Part shown: piece by piece, positions 1-9,746 of the stretch | How the letters are laid out: every line of letters begins with the position of its first letter | Position numbering within the stretch: position 1 is the first letter of the stretch | Program-made: the position numbers and the translations under genes | NCBI GenBank assembly: GCA_002426885.1 | Contig: DINU01000023.1 | Coordinates: forward strand, 10,087-42,050 | Direction of reading: 5' to 3' | From: Patescibacteria group bacterium UBA5532 | GTDB taxonomy: Bacteria; Patescibacteriota; Gracilibacteria; BD1-5; UBA2023 | Length of the DNA: 31,964 bases | Notes under the pieces: model-generated | Seen by the model: only the letters and a program-made list of their open reading frames with translations | Told to the model about the DNA's origin: nothing | The model's database searches: none

Positions 1-231
1 GAACAGCAGGTGATCGGAGTCATCCAGCTCTTCCTGAGCTTCGTGACGCTGATCGCGGTCGTCTATGTTCTCTGGGCAGGATTCAGAATCCTGACGGGAG
101 GATCGGATGAGAAAGCGATGGAGCAGGGAAAAAAGATGATCATCAATGTCGTCATCGGTATCGTCATCATGTGGCTCGCGTATGCGATCGTATCATGGGT
201 CGTCACAGCGCTCATGAACAGTGGATCGTAA
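1..231 (+). CDS. Small two-helix pilin-like membrane protein, C-terminal part
   Basis: The reading frame is open to the left edge, so the true start probably lies outside the window. An internal GTG at 10 is possible but would leave no signal region. The visible part has two hydrophobic helices (codons about 5-28 and 48-70) separated by a short charged loop containing GGSDEKAMEQGKK, then a short polar tail. Small Mbov_0395/TrbC-VirB2-like pilin proteins have this layout and are common in CPR genomes, where they sit near secretion or conjugation-type genes. No such partners are visible here. No UGA codon is used. A hairpin terminator follows. The family call rests on topology and the loop only. 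Confidence 0.5.
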   Translation, partial: EQQVIGVIQLFLSFVTLIAVVYVLWAGFRILTGGSDEKAMEQGKKMIINVVIGIVIMWLAYAIVSWVVTALMNSGS

Positions 232-252
232 TCGCGAAAAAGATAAAAAATA

Positions 253-277
253 AAACCTCACACATGTGGGGTTTTTA
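253..277 (+). terminator. Intrinsic terminator after the pilin-like gene
   Basis: Stem ACCTCAC/GTGGGGT (one G-T pair) with a short loop, followed by TTTTT. Confidence 0.75.
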
Positions 278-470
278 TGAGCTTAATGGATATTTCTTAT
301 ATGTATGAACTATAATGGTATCTCTTCTCTCTTTTACTCACGCGTCAAAATCCATATGAAAGAATAAATCCCCTCTCGAAACGGAAGGAATTCTGTGGAA
401 AAACTCAATTCTGAGAGACTTGGAGTAATACATCACGCTTCCAACCTGCCCAAAAATACGAGAAATAAAA

Positions 471-488
471 AAGCGAGAAAACTCGCTT
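471..488 (-). terminator. Terminator of the HD-domain gene
   Basis: Stem AAGCGAG/CTCGCTT with an AAAA loop. On the minus strand it is followed by a T-run (TTTTTTATTT), and it lies just past the stop codon at 512. The stretch 278-470 between the two terminators has no gene. It holds an isolated TATAAT at 311-316 but no clear transcript. Confidence 0.7.
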
Positions 489-511
489 AATCAATCGGAA
501 AGCTAGAAAAA

Positions 512-1114
512 TTATTCCTCCGTGTACCCCATCGCATTAAAATATGCATTTACGAGGGCGAGATTTTTTTCCTTCTGTGCCTTGTTCTCTTCCTGTGCTT
601 TCGCAGTATGAAAATGATAGGTCGAGAGGAGTTTCTTTACGAAGCTCCAGAACTTCGCATCAGAAATCTCATTTTTTGCGATCGTCCTGAGTTCATGGAG
701 ATAGTTGGTCGAGAAGCGAAACTCGACGGTCTGTCCGAGATTCTCGAGATCAGAATCCTGTATAATCTCCTCGAGAATCGTATGTGGCTCGGAAAATAAG
801 ACCGTCGCCATAATAATTTTTTCTATTCTCTGGATACGCGCTTCCGGGTGATTTTTTGATGTGAGCCATTCGCGAGCGATTTTCGCACCGAGATGCTCAT
901 TTTTATCATATTGCTTGATAAATCCGATGTCATGAAATAGAGTCGCAAGCTCGAGATCTTCTTTTTCTTCGTCTCCTATCCCAGCCTGCTCAGCGAGAAA
1001 AAGCGCACGCTTCCGAACCGTCCGTGTGTGATCTGGATTATGGTATGGATACTTGCCACAGTGCTCTTCCAGAAGCGGAAAAACATAGGATTCTGCTTGT
1101 GTGATAATAGACAT
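512..1114 (-). CDS. HD-domain metal-dependent phosphohydrolase
   Basis: 200-residue soluble protein with the HD-superfamily signature: His29 in NPDHT, the His61-Asp62 doublet in TLFHDIG, and acidic residues in IIQDSDLENLG near residue 120. Together these usually bind one or two divalent metals and hydrolyse phosphomonoesters or phosphodiesters, often of nucleotides. The substrate cannot be inferred. The C-terminal third is Lys/Glu-rich and helical, without a second domain. It is transcribed divergently from secD, and the two promoters overlap. It has no UGA codon, unlike most genes here, so it reads through under either code. The fold is well supported; the function is general only. Confidence 0.85.
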   Translation of the reverse strand: MSIITQAESYVFPLLEEHCGKYPYHNPDHTRTVRKRALFLAEQAGIGDEEKEDLELATLFHDIGFIKQYDKNEHLGAKIAREWLTSKNHPEARIQRIEKIIMATVLFSEPHTILEEIIQDSDLENLGQTVEFRFSTNYLHELRTIAKNEISDAKFWSFVKKLLSTYHFHTAKAQEENKAQKEKNLALVNAYFNAMGYTEE

Positions 1115-1142
1115 GGAAATGGAAAATGGAAAAACCCGTGGA

Positions 1143-1170
1143 AGTATACCACATTTCTTTTTGCTTGCAA
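1143..1170 (-). promoter_or_regulatory. Promoter of the HD-domain gene
   Basis: On the minus strand: -35 TTGCAA (1165-1170), 16-base spacer, -10 TATACT (1143-1148). It shares its -35 hexamer with the opposing secD promoter. Confidence 0.65.
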
Positions 1171-1192
1171 AATAATTTCCTTTTTCTATAAT
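1165..1192 (+). promoter_or_regulatory. Promoter of secD-murI
   Basis: -35 TTGCAA (1165-1170), 16-base spacer, -10 TATAAT (1187-1192). The ATG at 1225 gives a leader of roughly 25 bases without an AGGAGG-like site. Confidence 0.7.
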
Positions 1193-1224
1193 CCGTGCGG
1201 TTTTGTCTTCTTATCTTTGACTTT

Positions 1225-2937
1225 ATGAAGCTTTCATTTCGCGTATCTTTTATCGTCGTTCTTTTCCTCGTTTCGTTCGCGTATATTTTCCCATGGAATA
1301 GTTATGGTATTGCGATGCCGTTTTCTACCGATTCATCATATAAGCTCGGACTCGATCTGCATGGTGGAGTGGAGCTCGATTATAAGGTCGACTTCGAGTG
1401 AGCGAGTCTCCAGTCTGGGACCACGACATCGATCCAGAAAACCGATATCATCGAAGGAATAAAAAGTATCATCGATAAACGTATCAGTACGCTCGGACTG
1501 ACAGAGCCGACGATCCAGACAGCAAACTATGGACAGGAGTCGCATATTATCGTCCAGATTCCGACACAGGACTATGGAGATGTCTCTGATGAGGAGAAAA
1601 AAAGACTCGGAGAAGAGGACATTGCAAGTGCGAAGGAAACGATCGGAAAAGTCGTAAAACTGGAATTTCGAGAGGCGAAGACAGAGATCACCGATGCGGA
1701 TAGAGCAGAACGTGAGGAGATCGCAAATGCAGCGCAAAAAGAAATAACAGATGGAATGCCCTTCGAGACAGTCGGTGTGAAATATCGTGATCAGTATGAG
1801 AATGTCGCGTACATCACTGGATCAGGTATACTTCCGAAAGAAGCGACTTTCTCTGGTGTCGATGCGGTAACGACATTTCCATATATTTCCCCTGTCGTCA
1901 TGACTGAGACAGAAGCACAGGAGATAATGAATGCTTCGGGAAAAATCCTGACAAGCTCGGGAACGAGAGGATACACGATCGTAAAACTCGATTCTATGAC
2001 GGCTTCAGGAAGTGAGAAAATATATGACTACTCCTTCTTATTCGTAGCAGAGCAACCAAGTCAATGGACTCCTGCCAAGACAGAAGATGGACGAATCCTG
2101 AATGATGCATATCTTAATAGTGCGTCAGTTGCTTTCTCACAGCTTGGTTCACCACAGGTTCAGCTGAATTTTAACCCAGAGGGGGCCGAGATATTCGCAG
2201 AGCTCACGAAACGACTGATCGGTCAGTCGATCGCGATATTCGTCGGATGAGAGCTCGTGACAGCACCGACAGTACAGTCAGCTATTCCTGATGGAAAAGC
2301 AGTCATCACTGGAAACTATACGATCGATGAAGCACGACAGCTCGCGAACGATATCACGACGGGTATCGTCCCAGCTCCAATCTATCTGACTTCAGAGCGC
2401 ATGATCGATGCAAAAATCGGAGAAGAATCGCTTCATCTCCTGATCCAAGCTGGACTGATCGGACTCTTCGGGGTAATTCTCTTCCTCGTGATCGCCTACC
2501 GTGTGAGTGGACTTCTTGCTGGTATCGCACTGATCATCTATGGACTCATCCTTCTCGCACTCGTGAAATTCTTCTGAGTGACTCTGACACTCGCTTCTAT
2601 CGCTGGTATGATCCTCTCGATCGGACTCGCGATCGACGCGAATATCCTTATATTCGAACGCATGAAAGAAGCGCTTCGTGCGGGAGATGCACTCGATCGA
2701 GCGACACACATCGGATTCGATCGCTCATGGAGTGCGATCTGGGATTCACATATCACATCTCTGACTTCTGCCATTATCCTCTATGTTTTCGGAGTTGCAC
2801 TCGTAAAATGATTCGGATTTATGCTCGGACTCGGTATCGTCCTCTCGCTCTTCACAGCGATGTGGGTCAGTCGTGTCCTGATACTCGCAGTCGGACGTTA
2901 CTTCTCGAAGAATACTCGCACATTTATCGGTCTCTAG
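1225..2937 (+). CDS. secD: Protein translocase subunit SecD
   Basis: 570 residues, including four UGA-encoded glycines (codons at 1399, 2248, 2575 and 2809). SecD works with SecF and SecYEG and uses the proton gradient to pull exported proteins across the membrane. The N-terminal helix (about residues 7-25) is followed by the P1-head motif LGLDLHGGVEL, a large extracytoplasmic region, then five C-terminal helices with the family signature AIDANILIFERMKE. The start at 1225 gives a normal N-terminus directly before the first helix. The stop is TAG. The next gene, murI, begins one base later, so the two are cotranscribed. No secF is present in the window. Identification is firm from motifs, length and topology. 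Confidence 0.95.
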
Positions 2938-2938
2938 T

Positions 2939-4360
2939 ATGATACTCTGATTTTTCGACTCCGGACTCGGAGGGAAAATCGTTATGGAAGATTTTCAGCG
3001 AAGATTTCCTGAGATTCCGATGATCCTCGAGATGGATCGCGAACACTGTCCTTTCGGAGATCTATCTCATGATGAAATCTGTGAGTATACACGAATCGGC
3101 GTCCAGAAATTATTCGATCGTGGTGCAGATATCGTTATTCTTGCATGTAATACTGCGTCAGTCCATGCACTTCGACTCCTTCAGCAGGAGATTTTTCCAG
3201 ATCGCTATATTCTCGGTGTCATGATCCCATGAGCCGAGAAAATCGTAGAAAAATGATATAAAAAAGTCGGTGTCCTCGCGACCGAAGCGACGGTACGGAC
3301 GCGTGCGTATAAAGAACGTGTAAAAATCCTCGATGATTCTATCATCGTGGAAGAAGTCGGTGCCCCGTGACTCGTCCCGCTGATCGAAGCGGGCATCACG
3401 GAATGAGATCAGATCGAGAAATTGCTCGACGAATATCTGAAGCAATTTTCTCCTGATATCGAGGCGATCGTGCTCGCGTGCACGCATTTTCCCATCGTGA
3501 AGATGAGTATCCAGAAGATATGGAAAAAACTTCATAATCGAGAAATTTCACTGATCGATCCGGGAAAAGAATCCGCCGAGAAATTCGCAATCTGGATGGA
3601 ACGGCATGGGATGAAAATCGGAGAAATACACCATTTTGAAGAATATCTGCATGCTCTGGCAGATCACGAAGACATGAAGAATCGAGAAAAACTCAATCCG
3701 AGAGAACGCATTCTAGTGAATGCTGGTGTTCGTCTGAATTGGATGGGAGATTTCTTGGCGAATCCTGCTATTACGTATGAAAAATCTGAGATTCCCGTGA
3801 ATGAAATACTTTTTACTGGAACAGATCCTGAATGGAATGCTATCCTTATCGAGCAATGCGAACGATCTCCAGAAAAGTTTCAGGTACATATCCAGAATGA
3901 TGAAACGATTCGAAAGAAATTTACTGAAGAGGCGTCGTTCGGAGATGAAGCGATTCTCGTTCGTGGTCCTTATGAAAAAGGGAAATATCGAGTCATCGAT
4001 GGTATGCATCGATTCGTCGGTGCCGTAATAGAAAAACGAGAAACGATCACAGCATATGTCCCGATAAACGAACACGAACATCTTCCGATCTGTGAAGCTC
4101 ATATCGTCTATGATATTATCCGTGGTTTTCAGCGACATGCCCGAGATGAACAGGGAAAAATCGAGCTCTATTACGCACTAAAACTTCTCGTTCGCACCTA
4201 TGAGAATGTCAGGGAACTCTTGAAGACGAGGTTTTGTTTTTCGTACATTGCAGACGATGAAGTCCAGGCAATTATACGGAAGGTTCTTGAGGAAATCGAG
4301 ATACAACGTGACATAAATACTCGCATGAATGTAAAAGCAAAGATTTTGCCAAAAAAATAA
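2939..4360 (+). CDS. murI: Glutamate racemase fused to a ParB-like C-terminal region
   Basis: 473 residues with five UGA-glycines. The N-terminal part is glutamate racemase, which makes D-glutamate for peptidoglycan: Asp7 in FFDSGLGG, catalytic Cys70 in LACNTAS, and catalytic Cys181 with His183 in LACTHFP. The spacing is normal for the family. Racemases are usually about 260-290 residues. Here the protein runs about 200 residues further with no stop or new start. The extension contains KGKYRVIDGMHRFVGAV (residues 348 onward), which resembles the YxVIDGxHR core of ParB/sulfiredoxin-like domains, and then helical segments. The exact domain boundary is unclear. It is cotranscribed with secD. The racemase call is firm; the ParB-like call is a motif-based inference. 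Confidence 0.85.
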
Positions 4361-4389
4361 AATTAGTGTAAATTTCTTTTCTATCTACA

Positions 4390-4842
4390 AATTTATAAAA
4401 AATATCTTATGTAGTTTTACTCGGTGGTAAAATTCATGAGAAGCATCTAATGGAGGATCATCATCTTGTTTTTGTTATTGCTGAAGATGAAAATGAGGCA
4501 AGAGAACTTTCTATAGTGAATTAACTGAAATAAGAGAATATTCGATATTATTGGGGAAAACAAGCCGAAGGCTTGTCATTCCGGGTTTATCCCGGAATCC
4601 ACGCTCGTAGCGGGCAAAAAAAGAAATCAGAAATTGGTACTATTCCAGTGAAAACACCACAAAAGAAAATGGGATGTCAAAGACATACATATTGATGGAC
4701 TCAAAAATTGAATATTATTGATGGTTATCAAATTCATCTTGTAAAAACTGACAAACAAGAGGACGATTTTGATGTGAATCCTGAATATTCAGGCATAGAA
4801 AAATTTACATTCCTAACAAGGAACAAGGTTCAAGAAATCTAA
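4390..4842 (+). pseudogene. Decayed small gene, possibly DUF1543-like
   Basis: Two coding-like pieces face the same way but cannot be joined. The first (about 4405-4524) reads VVLLGGKIHEKH, then VFVIAEDENEAREL, and stops at TAA; it has no ATG at the expected start. The second (about 4665-4842) reads KWDVKDIHIDGL, shifts frame, then continues NIIDGYQIHLVKTDK to a TAA. The order (LLGG, HIDG, VDGY-like) resembles small DUF1543 proteins as I remember them. Between the pieces lies a palindromic CATTCCGG-type element and about 100 bases of unrelated sequence. The picture is a gene broken by insertion and indels. The family assignment is tentative. Confidence 0.4.
4561..4620. repeat. Dispersed palindromic element, copy 1
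   Basis: Contains two nested hairpins: AAGCC/GGCTT around 4564-4575 and CATTCCGGG/CCCGGAATC around 4579-4602, followed by CACGCTCGTAGCG. Such imperfect palindromes are typical of mobile intergenic elements. A diverged relative lies at 24241-24272. It sits inside the decayed gene at 4390-4842. Confidence 0.5.
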
Positions 4843-4941
4843 CATAAAAAAGAAAATATTTCAAGGGGGATGCATTTCGTGCTCTTACTTTCTGAGGTTA
4901 AATTCACCCTTTGTACCGAAAATTTCCCGCTCCACTTCTCC

Positions 4942-4969
4942 TTGCCTTCCGCTCGGTTTTCTCTATAAT
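4942..4969 (+). promoter_or_regulatory. Promoter of gyrA
   Basis: -35 TTGCCT (4942-4947), 16-base spacer, -10 TATAAT (4964-4969), ATG at 4996. A second AT-rich hexamer TATTAT (4985-4990) lies five bases before the ATG. The rest of 4843-4995 shows nothing else. Confidence 0.6.
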
Positions 4970-4995
4970 GCCTGCGTAATTCGTTATTATCGACT

Positions 4996-7554
4996 ATGTC
5001 AGATACGCCCGAGACGCCAGAGACAGCGGTGTCAGATATTTCTTCTGTTGCTCCTCCAGAAAATCCAGAAAACAAGGCACTCCACTCATACTATGATGGT
5101 GATGCGGATCGATCGATCGAAGCAGAAATGGAGACGTGCTATCTCGATTATGCGATGAGTGTCATCGTCAATCGTGCGCTTCCTGACGTGCGTGACGGGA
5201 TGAAGCCAGTGCATCGACGTATTCTCTATGGTATGCACGAAGGTGGGGTCCGCTCCACGGGGAAACATCGTAAATCCGCTCGTGTCGTCTGAGACGTGAT
5301 GGGTAACTACCATCCACATGGTGACTCATCTATCTATGAAGCGATGGCTCGTATGGCGCAGGATTTTTCGCTCCGATATATGCTCGTCGATGGTCAGGGA
5401 AACTTCGGATCGATGGACGGTGATAATCCCGCAGCGATGCGATATACAGAGGTAAAAATGAAAAAGATCGGAGAGCTCATGCTCGAAGATCTCGAGAAGG
5501 ATACGGTAGACTGGGCAGATAACTACGATGCCTCGAAGAAAGAACCTCGCGTCCTTCCGACACGTATCCCGAATCTTCTCCTGAATGGTGTGATGGGGAT
5601 CGCCGTCGGTATGGCGACGAATATCCCGCCCCATAATCTGACGGAAGTCATGGATGCGCTCCTATTTCTTCTGCGTCATCCGAATCGACAAGAAGTCACG
5701 ATCGAGCAACTTCTCGACTTTATTCAGTGACCAGACTTTCCGACGGGGGGAATTATTTATAATAAAAAAGATATTCTCGAAGCGTACACTCGTGGAAGAG
5801 GATCAGTGACACTTCGCGGAAGGGTCGAGATGGAAGAAGGAAGAAATGGACGGGATATGCTCGTCATCACAGAGATTCCATTTCAGCAAAATAAGAAAGA
5901 ACTCGTCGAGAAAATGGCAGAACTCGTGATCGAGAAGATTATCGTCGGCGTCTCTGAAATCCGTGATGAATCGAATAAAGAATGAGTCCGGATCGTTATC
6001 GAGCTGAAGCGTGATGCATTTCCGAAAAAAATCCTGAATCAGCTCTATAAACTCACTCCCCTTCAGACGAGTTTCGCATTTAACATGACGGCTCTCACAG
6101 ATCGCGGGATTCAGCCGAAGCTCTTCAATCTGAAGGAAATGCTCGATGCATTTCTGAACCATCGTGATGAAGTCGTGACGCGTCGAACTCAGTACGAGCT
6201 CGCGCTCGCCGAGGCTCGCGCTCATATCCTCGAAGGACTGAAGATCGCTCTCGATCATATCGATGCGATTATCAAGACGATTAAAGAATCCCCGACAAAA
6301 GAAGAAGCACACAAGAACCTTATGGCAGGTTTTTCTCTCTCGGAAAGACAGGCGACTGCGATCCTCGAGATGCAACTCCAGCGTCTCGCAGGACTCGAAC
6401 GGAAAAAGATCGAGGATGAACTCGCTGAGAAGCTCGCACTCATCGCTGATCTGCGAGATATTCTTCTGCATCACGAGCGGATCACGGATATCGTCATGAA
6501 TGAGATCATAGAAGTCCGCGATAAATACGGAGATGCCCGTAGGACTGAAGTCGTCCCAGGAGCGATCGGCGAATGGAATCCGACTGACACGATTCCGAAC
6601 GAAGATGTCGTGATCACACTCTCGAAGAATGGCTATATTAAGCGTGTAAAATCAGGAGCATTCCGCACGCAACGCCGAGGAGGAAAATGAATCGCCATGT
6701 CAGTAAAAGAAGAGGACGAGATCGGGATCCTCCTCTCGACTCGGAATCATAATATGCTCATGTGTTTTACCAATACAGGTCGCACATTCCGCCTCTATGC
6801 ATACGAGATTCCTGAGACACAGCGCACCGCGAAGGGTCAGCCGATCGTCCAGATGCTCTCCCTCGGAAAAGATGAATTTGTGACGAGTCTCATGGATATT
6901 ACGAATACCTCCTCGAAGTATCTCTGTCTCATCAGCTCGAAAGCGATCGTCAAAAGGATTAATATTTCTGATGTCGCAAATGTCCGTGCAGGTGGACTCA
7001 TCGTGATGAAACCGCATGATGGCGACTCACTCCGATGGGTGCGCCCGACAGAAGGAGATGCAAATATCCTGCTCGTCTCAGAGTGAGGAAAAGCGATCCA
7101 GTTCTCGGAAGAGGATATCCGCGTCATGGGACGTGCGGCTGCCGGTGTCCGCGGGATGCGCGTCGCCGAGAAAGATCATCTCATCGAGGCATGTGTCGTC
7201 GCGTCCGACGCGAAGTATGTCTTTACCGTCTCAGAGAATGGCATGGGAAAAATCTCGCCACTCGATGAATATCGTGAGCAAGGACGCGGAGGAAGTGGGA
7301 TAAAAGTCGGAGCAACGACAGAGAAAACCGGGAAAATCATCGGCGCATTTACACTCACAGAAGAAGAGAAAAAAGAGGGCAGTATCATCCTGATCTCGAA
7401 AAGCGGACAGACTATCCGTATTCCACTCCGTGATGTTCGTACGACCGGTCGTACGACACAGGGTGTGATTCTGGGGAAATTAAAGGACAAGTGAGATGCT
7501 TTCGTCTCTGCTGCTGTCGTGAAGAAAAATGAAGAAGAGGAAGAAGTGCAGTAG
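4996..7554 (+). CDS. gyrA: DNA gyrase subunit A
   Basis: 852 residues with six UGA-glycines (codons at 5290, 5728, 5983, 6688, 7084 and 7492). Forms the breakage-reunion subunit of gyrase, which with GyrB introduces negative supercoils. After an acidic 35-residue leader come the core motifs VVGDVMGNYHPHGDS, the catalytic Tyr150 in MRYTEVKM, and QGPDFPTGG. The C-terminal DNA-wrapping domain has the GyrA box QRRGGKG (residues 559-565), whose last Gly is itself a UGA codon. The box argues for GyrA rather than ParC. The tail is acidic (EEEEEVQ). The gene is monocistronic here and gyrB is not in the window. Identification is very secure. Confidence 0.97.
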
Positions 7555-7670
7555 AAGAATCATCTGGAAGTCTTGGAAAAAACTAGGGGTGTAACAGTGC
7601 CTCGAGATACGTATTTTCACTCCTCTCTAGAAAATCTTCCGATACAAACCCAGAACAAAACTGCCATCAC

Positions 7671-7919
7671 ATGAAAAAGAAAATACTCCATACAATAGCG
7701 CAAGTCGCACTTCCCTGTCTCACGATCGGGGCGCAAATCGCGACTTCCCTCAAACATCCAGAATTCGGACTGATTCTGAATCTCTGTGCACAACCTTTCT
7801 GGCTCTATTCCTCTTGGAGAGCGTTCAAAGAAGCCGATCAAATATGAATATTGATTACGACGATCATATTCACGATCATTACGATACTCGGTATCGTGAA
7901 TTACTGGTTTTTTTCATAA
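7671..7919 (+). CDS. Small two-helix membrane protein, unknown function
   Basis: 82 residues with one UGA-glycine near residue 60. A short Lys-rich start (MKKK) is followed by hydrophobic segments (about residues 7-22 and 34-48) and a strong helix (about 60-81) ending in NYWFFS. Central motifs include GAQIAT and LCAQPFWLYSSWRAF. The positive N-terminus and hydrophobic pattern support a real inner-membrane protein. With UGA as stop, only 62 residues remain and the last helix is lost. It lies between gyrA and the glycan genes, with 116 and 78 bases of spacing. I do not recognise the family. Confidence 0.65.
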
Positions 7920-7997
7920 GAAAGATTCCTGTAATCAAGAAATCTCACGTTTCCATAGCAATTTCTTAGAATAAAAAGATTCCAGAAAAAACCTCCT

Positions 7998-8864
7998 ATG
8001 CCAACATGTAAACTACAAGGATGACTCGGAAATCAGATGTTCGAGTACGCGCTCGGGTATCGACTTTCTCGGGATTTTCATGAGCCTCTTGTATGTGACG
8101 GATACTTCCTCGAGAGTCGTTTTTTTCTGGGGAAATGGACCTTCCGTCCGTATGAGCTCGATGTCTTCGGAATCGAGAAAGAATATACTGTTCCACATTT
8201 TTTTGTGCGAAAATATATTCATCCCGTCTGTATCGAACAAATACGAAAGTTCCGATTCGGCAAGCAATATATACAGGAAAAATCTGGCGCACATGTGGAT
8301 TCTTTTCCGGAACATGCGTACCTCGATGGATGGTTTCAATCGTACACGTACTTCGATGCGTACGCGGATGATATACGCGAGATATTTACCGTGAAAACGC
8401 CGATATCAGAAATAAACCAGCGTTTTCTCGACCGCATAAAAGTCGCGGGGAATGAATCAGTCTCGATCCATGTCAGACGCGGTGACTATCTGCTCGCACA
8501 GAATCAGGCATGGCATGGAGTCTGCTCGATCGAGTACTATGAGCAGGCAATCGCACGACTTTTATCTTCCGGAAAAAAGACATTTTTCGTGTTTTCAGAT
8601 GACATCGAATGGTGCAAAGAGCACATTCATTTTCCAGAATGAATCGAGGCGTATTATATCGATCATAATGGGCGCGCTGGACATGAAGACCTCCGACTCA
8701 TGTACTCATGTGCACACCATATCATCGCGAATAGTAGCTTCTCGTGGTGGGGCGCATATCTGGGGCGCAACCCAGATCGAGTCGTTATTGCCCCAGAAAA
8801 ATGGCTCGAGACAGATGCATACAATACACGTGATCTTATCCCACCTTCATGGATTCTCCTCTAA
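7998..8864 (+). CDS. Glycosyltransferase family 11 (alpha-1,2-fucosyltransferase-like)
   Basis: 288 residues with two UGA-glycines. Family 11 enzymes transfer fucose from GDP-fucose to a galactose-type acceptor in surface glycans. The N-terminal GGLGNQMFEYALG (residues 8-20) uses a UGA for Gly9. The nucleotide-binding HVRRGDY is at residues 158-164, and FSWWGAYL follows near residue 250. Length fits the family. There is no signal peptide or membrane helix, consistent with a cytoplasmic or peripheral enzyme. The gene overlaps the next one by 16 bases, so both are probably translated from one message. The exact donor and linkage cannot be read from sequence. Confidence 0.9.
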
Positions 8865-9646
8865 TTTCCATCCTTTTACCGACCTATAATGGCGCCCGAT
8901 TTCTCCGGGAAGCGATCGACTCGGTCGAGAGACAGACGTATCCGCACTGGGAGCTGATTATCATCGATGATGCTTCGCGCGACGAGACGCCCCGAATCAT
9001 AGCAGAATATGAGCAAAATAATGCTCGAATCCGCAGTATCCGAAATACGGAAAATCAGAAGCTCGTCACAAGTCTGAATCATGGTATCGATGAGGCGCAA
9101 GGACGCTACATCGCCCGCATCGATGATGATGATGTCTGGGGCGATCCCGAGAAGCTCGCGAAGCAGATCGCGCGATTCTCAGAGAATCCGAATCTATGAG
9201 TTATCGGGACTTTTGCTCATACGATCGATGAAAATGGAAAAAAGATTGGAGCAATTATTTTCGAGTCTTCCGAGGAAGGTGTACGTCATGGGTTTTGACT
9301 CAGAAATCAGCTCGTTCATACGAGTATTCTTGCTCGGACAGATGTACTTCGTGAAGTCGGATGATATCGAGAGGAATGGCTCTATATCGAGGATTTTGAT
9401 CTATGGCTTCGCATTCTCGATCAGGGATATACGATCGAGAATATACCTGAGAAATGCGTCTCTTATCGCATCCGTAAAGGAAATACAACCGCACGAAAAT
9501 ATCACTCCATGCAGAGAATGATGTTTTCCCGACTCCTCTCTGAAAAGGCGATCTACAAGAATATGTGAGAAAAAATCCTCGCGCTCATAATCCGGGGAAT
9601 ACTCGTATGTATTCCACAGAACATCATACAGTATCTGAAGCGATAA
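8849..9646 (+). CDS. Glycosyltransferase family 2
   Basis: 265 residues with four UGA-glycines, including one in VGGYREEWLYIEDFDLW. It has the GT-A pattern of family 2: SILLPTYNGARFL at the N-terminus, IIIDDAS near residue 40, the metal-binding DDDD near residue 95, and the ED acceptor-site motif. Such enzymes use UDP- or dTDP-sugars to extend surface polysaccharides. The gene starts inside the 3-prime end of the GT11 gene, in another frame, so the two form one unit. The C-terminal 25 residues are hydrophobic and may be a membrane anchor. Substrate unknown. Confidence 0.9.
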
Positions 9647-9718
9647 GAAAGTGTACTCTCGTGTGGTTCAGAAAGATCTGAATGTACAGATGATTATTTT
9701 ATGTTGCAATATATTTGT

Positions 9719-9746
9719 TTGACATATAATATACGATATGTATGAT
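9719..9746 (+). promoter_or_regulatory. Promoter of the orphan gene at 9742-10752
   Basis: -35 TTGACA (9719-9724, perfect consensus), 16-base spacer, -10 TATGAT (9741-9746). Transcription would start at about 9753, next to the in-frame ATG at 9754. That favours 9754 as the start codon and a leaderless message. Confidence 0.65.

Noticed and set aside
311..470. A small RNA gene (for example SRP RNA or 6S) between the pilin-like and HD genes
   Set aside because: There is a TATAAT at 311-316 but no diagnostic core motif, no good -35 and no plus-strand terminator with a T-run.
4996..7554. ParC (topoisomerase IV subunit A) as the identity of the type II topoisomerase
   Set aside because: The C-terminal GyrA box QRRGGKG is present when UGA is read as Gly, which favours gyrase.
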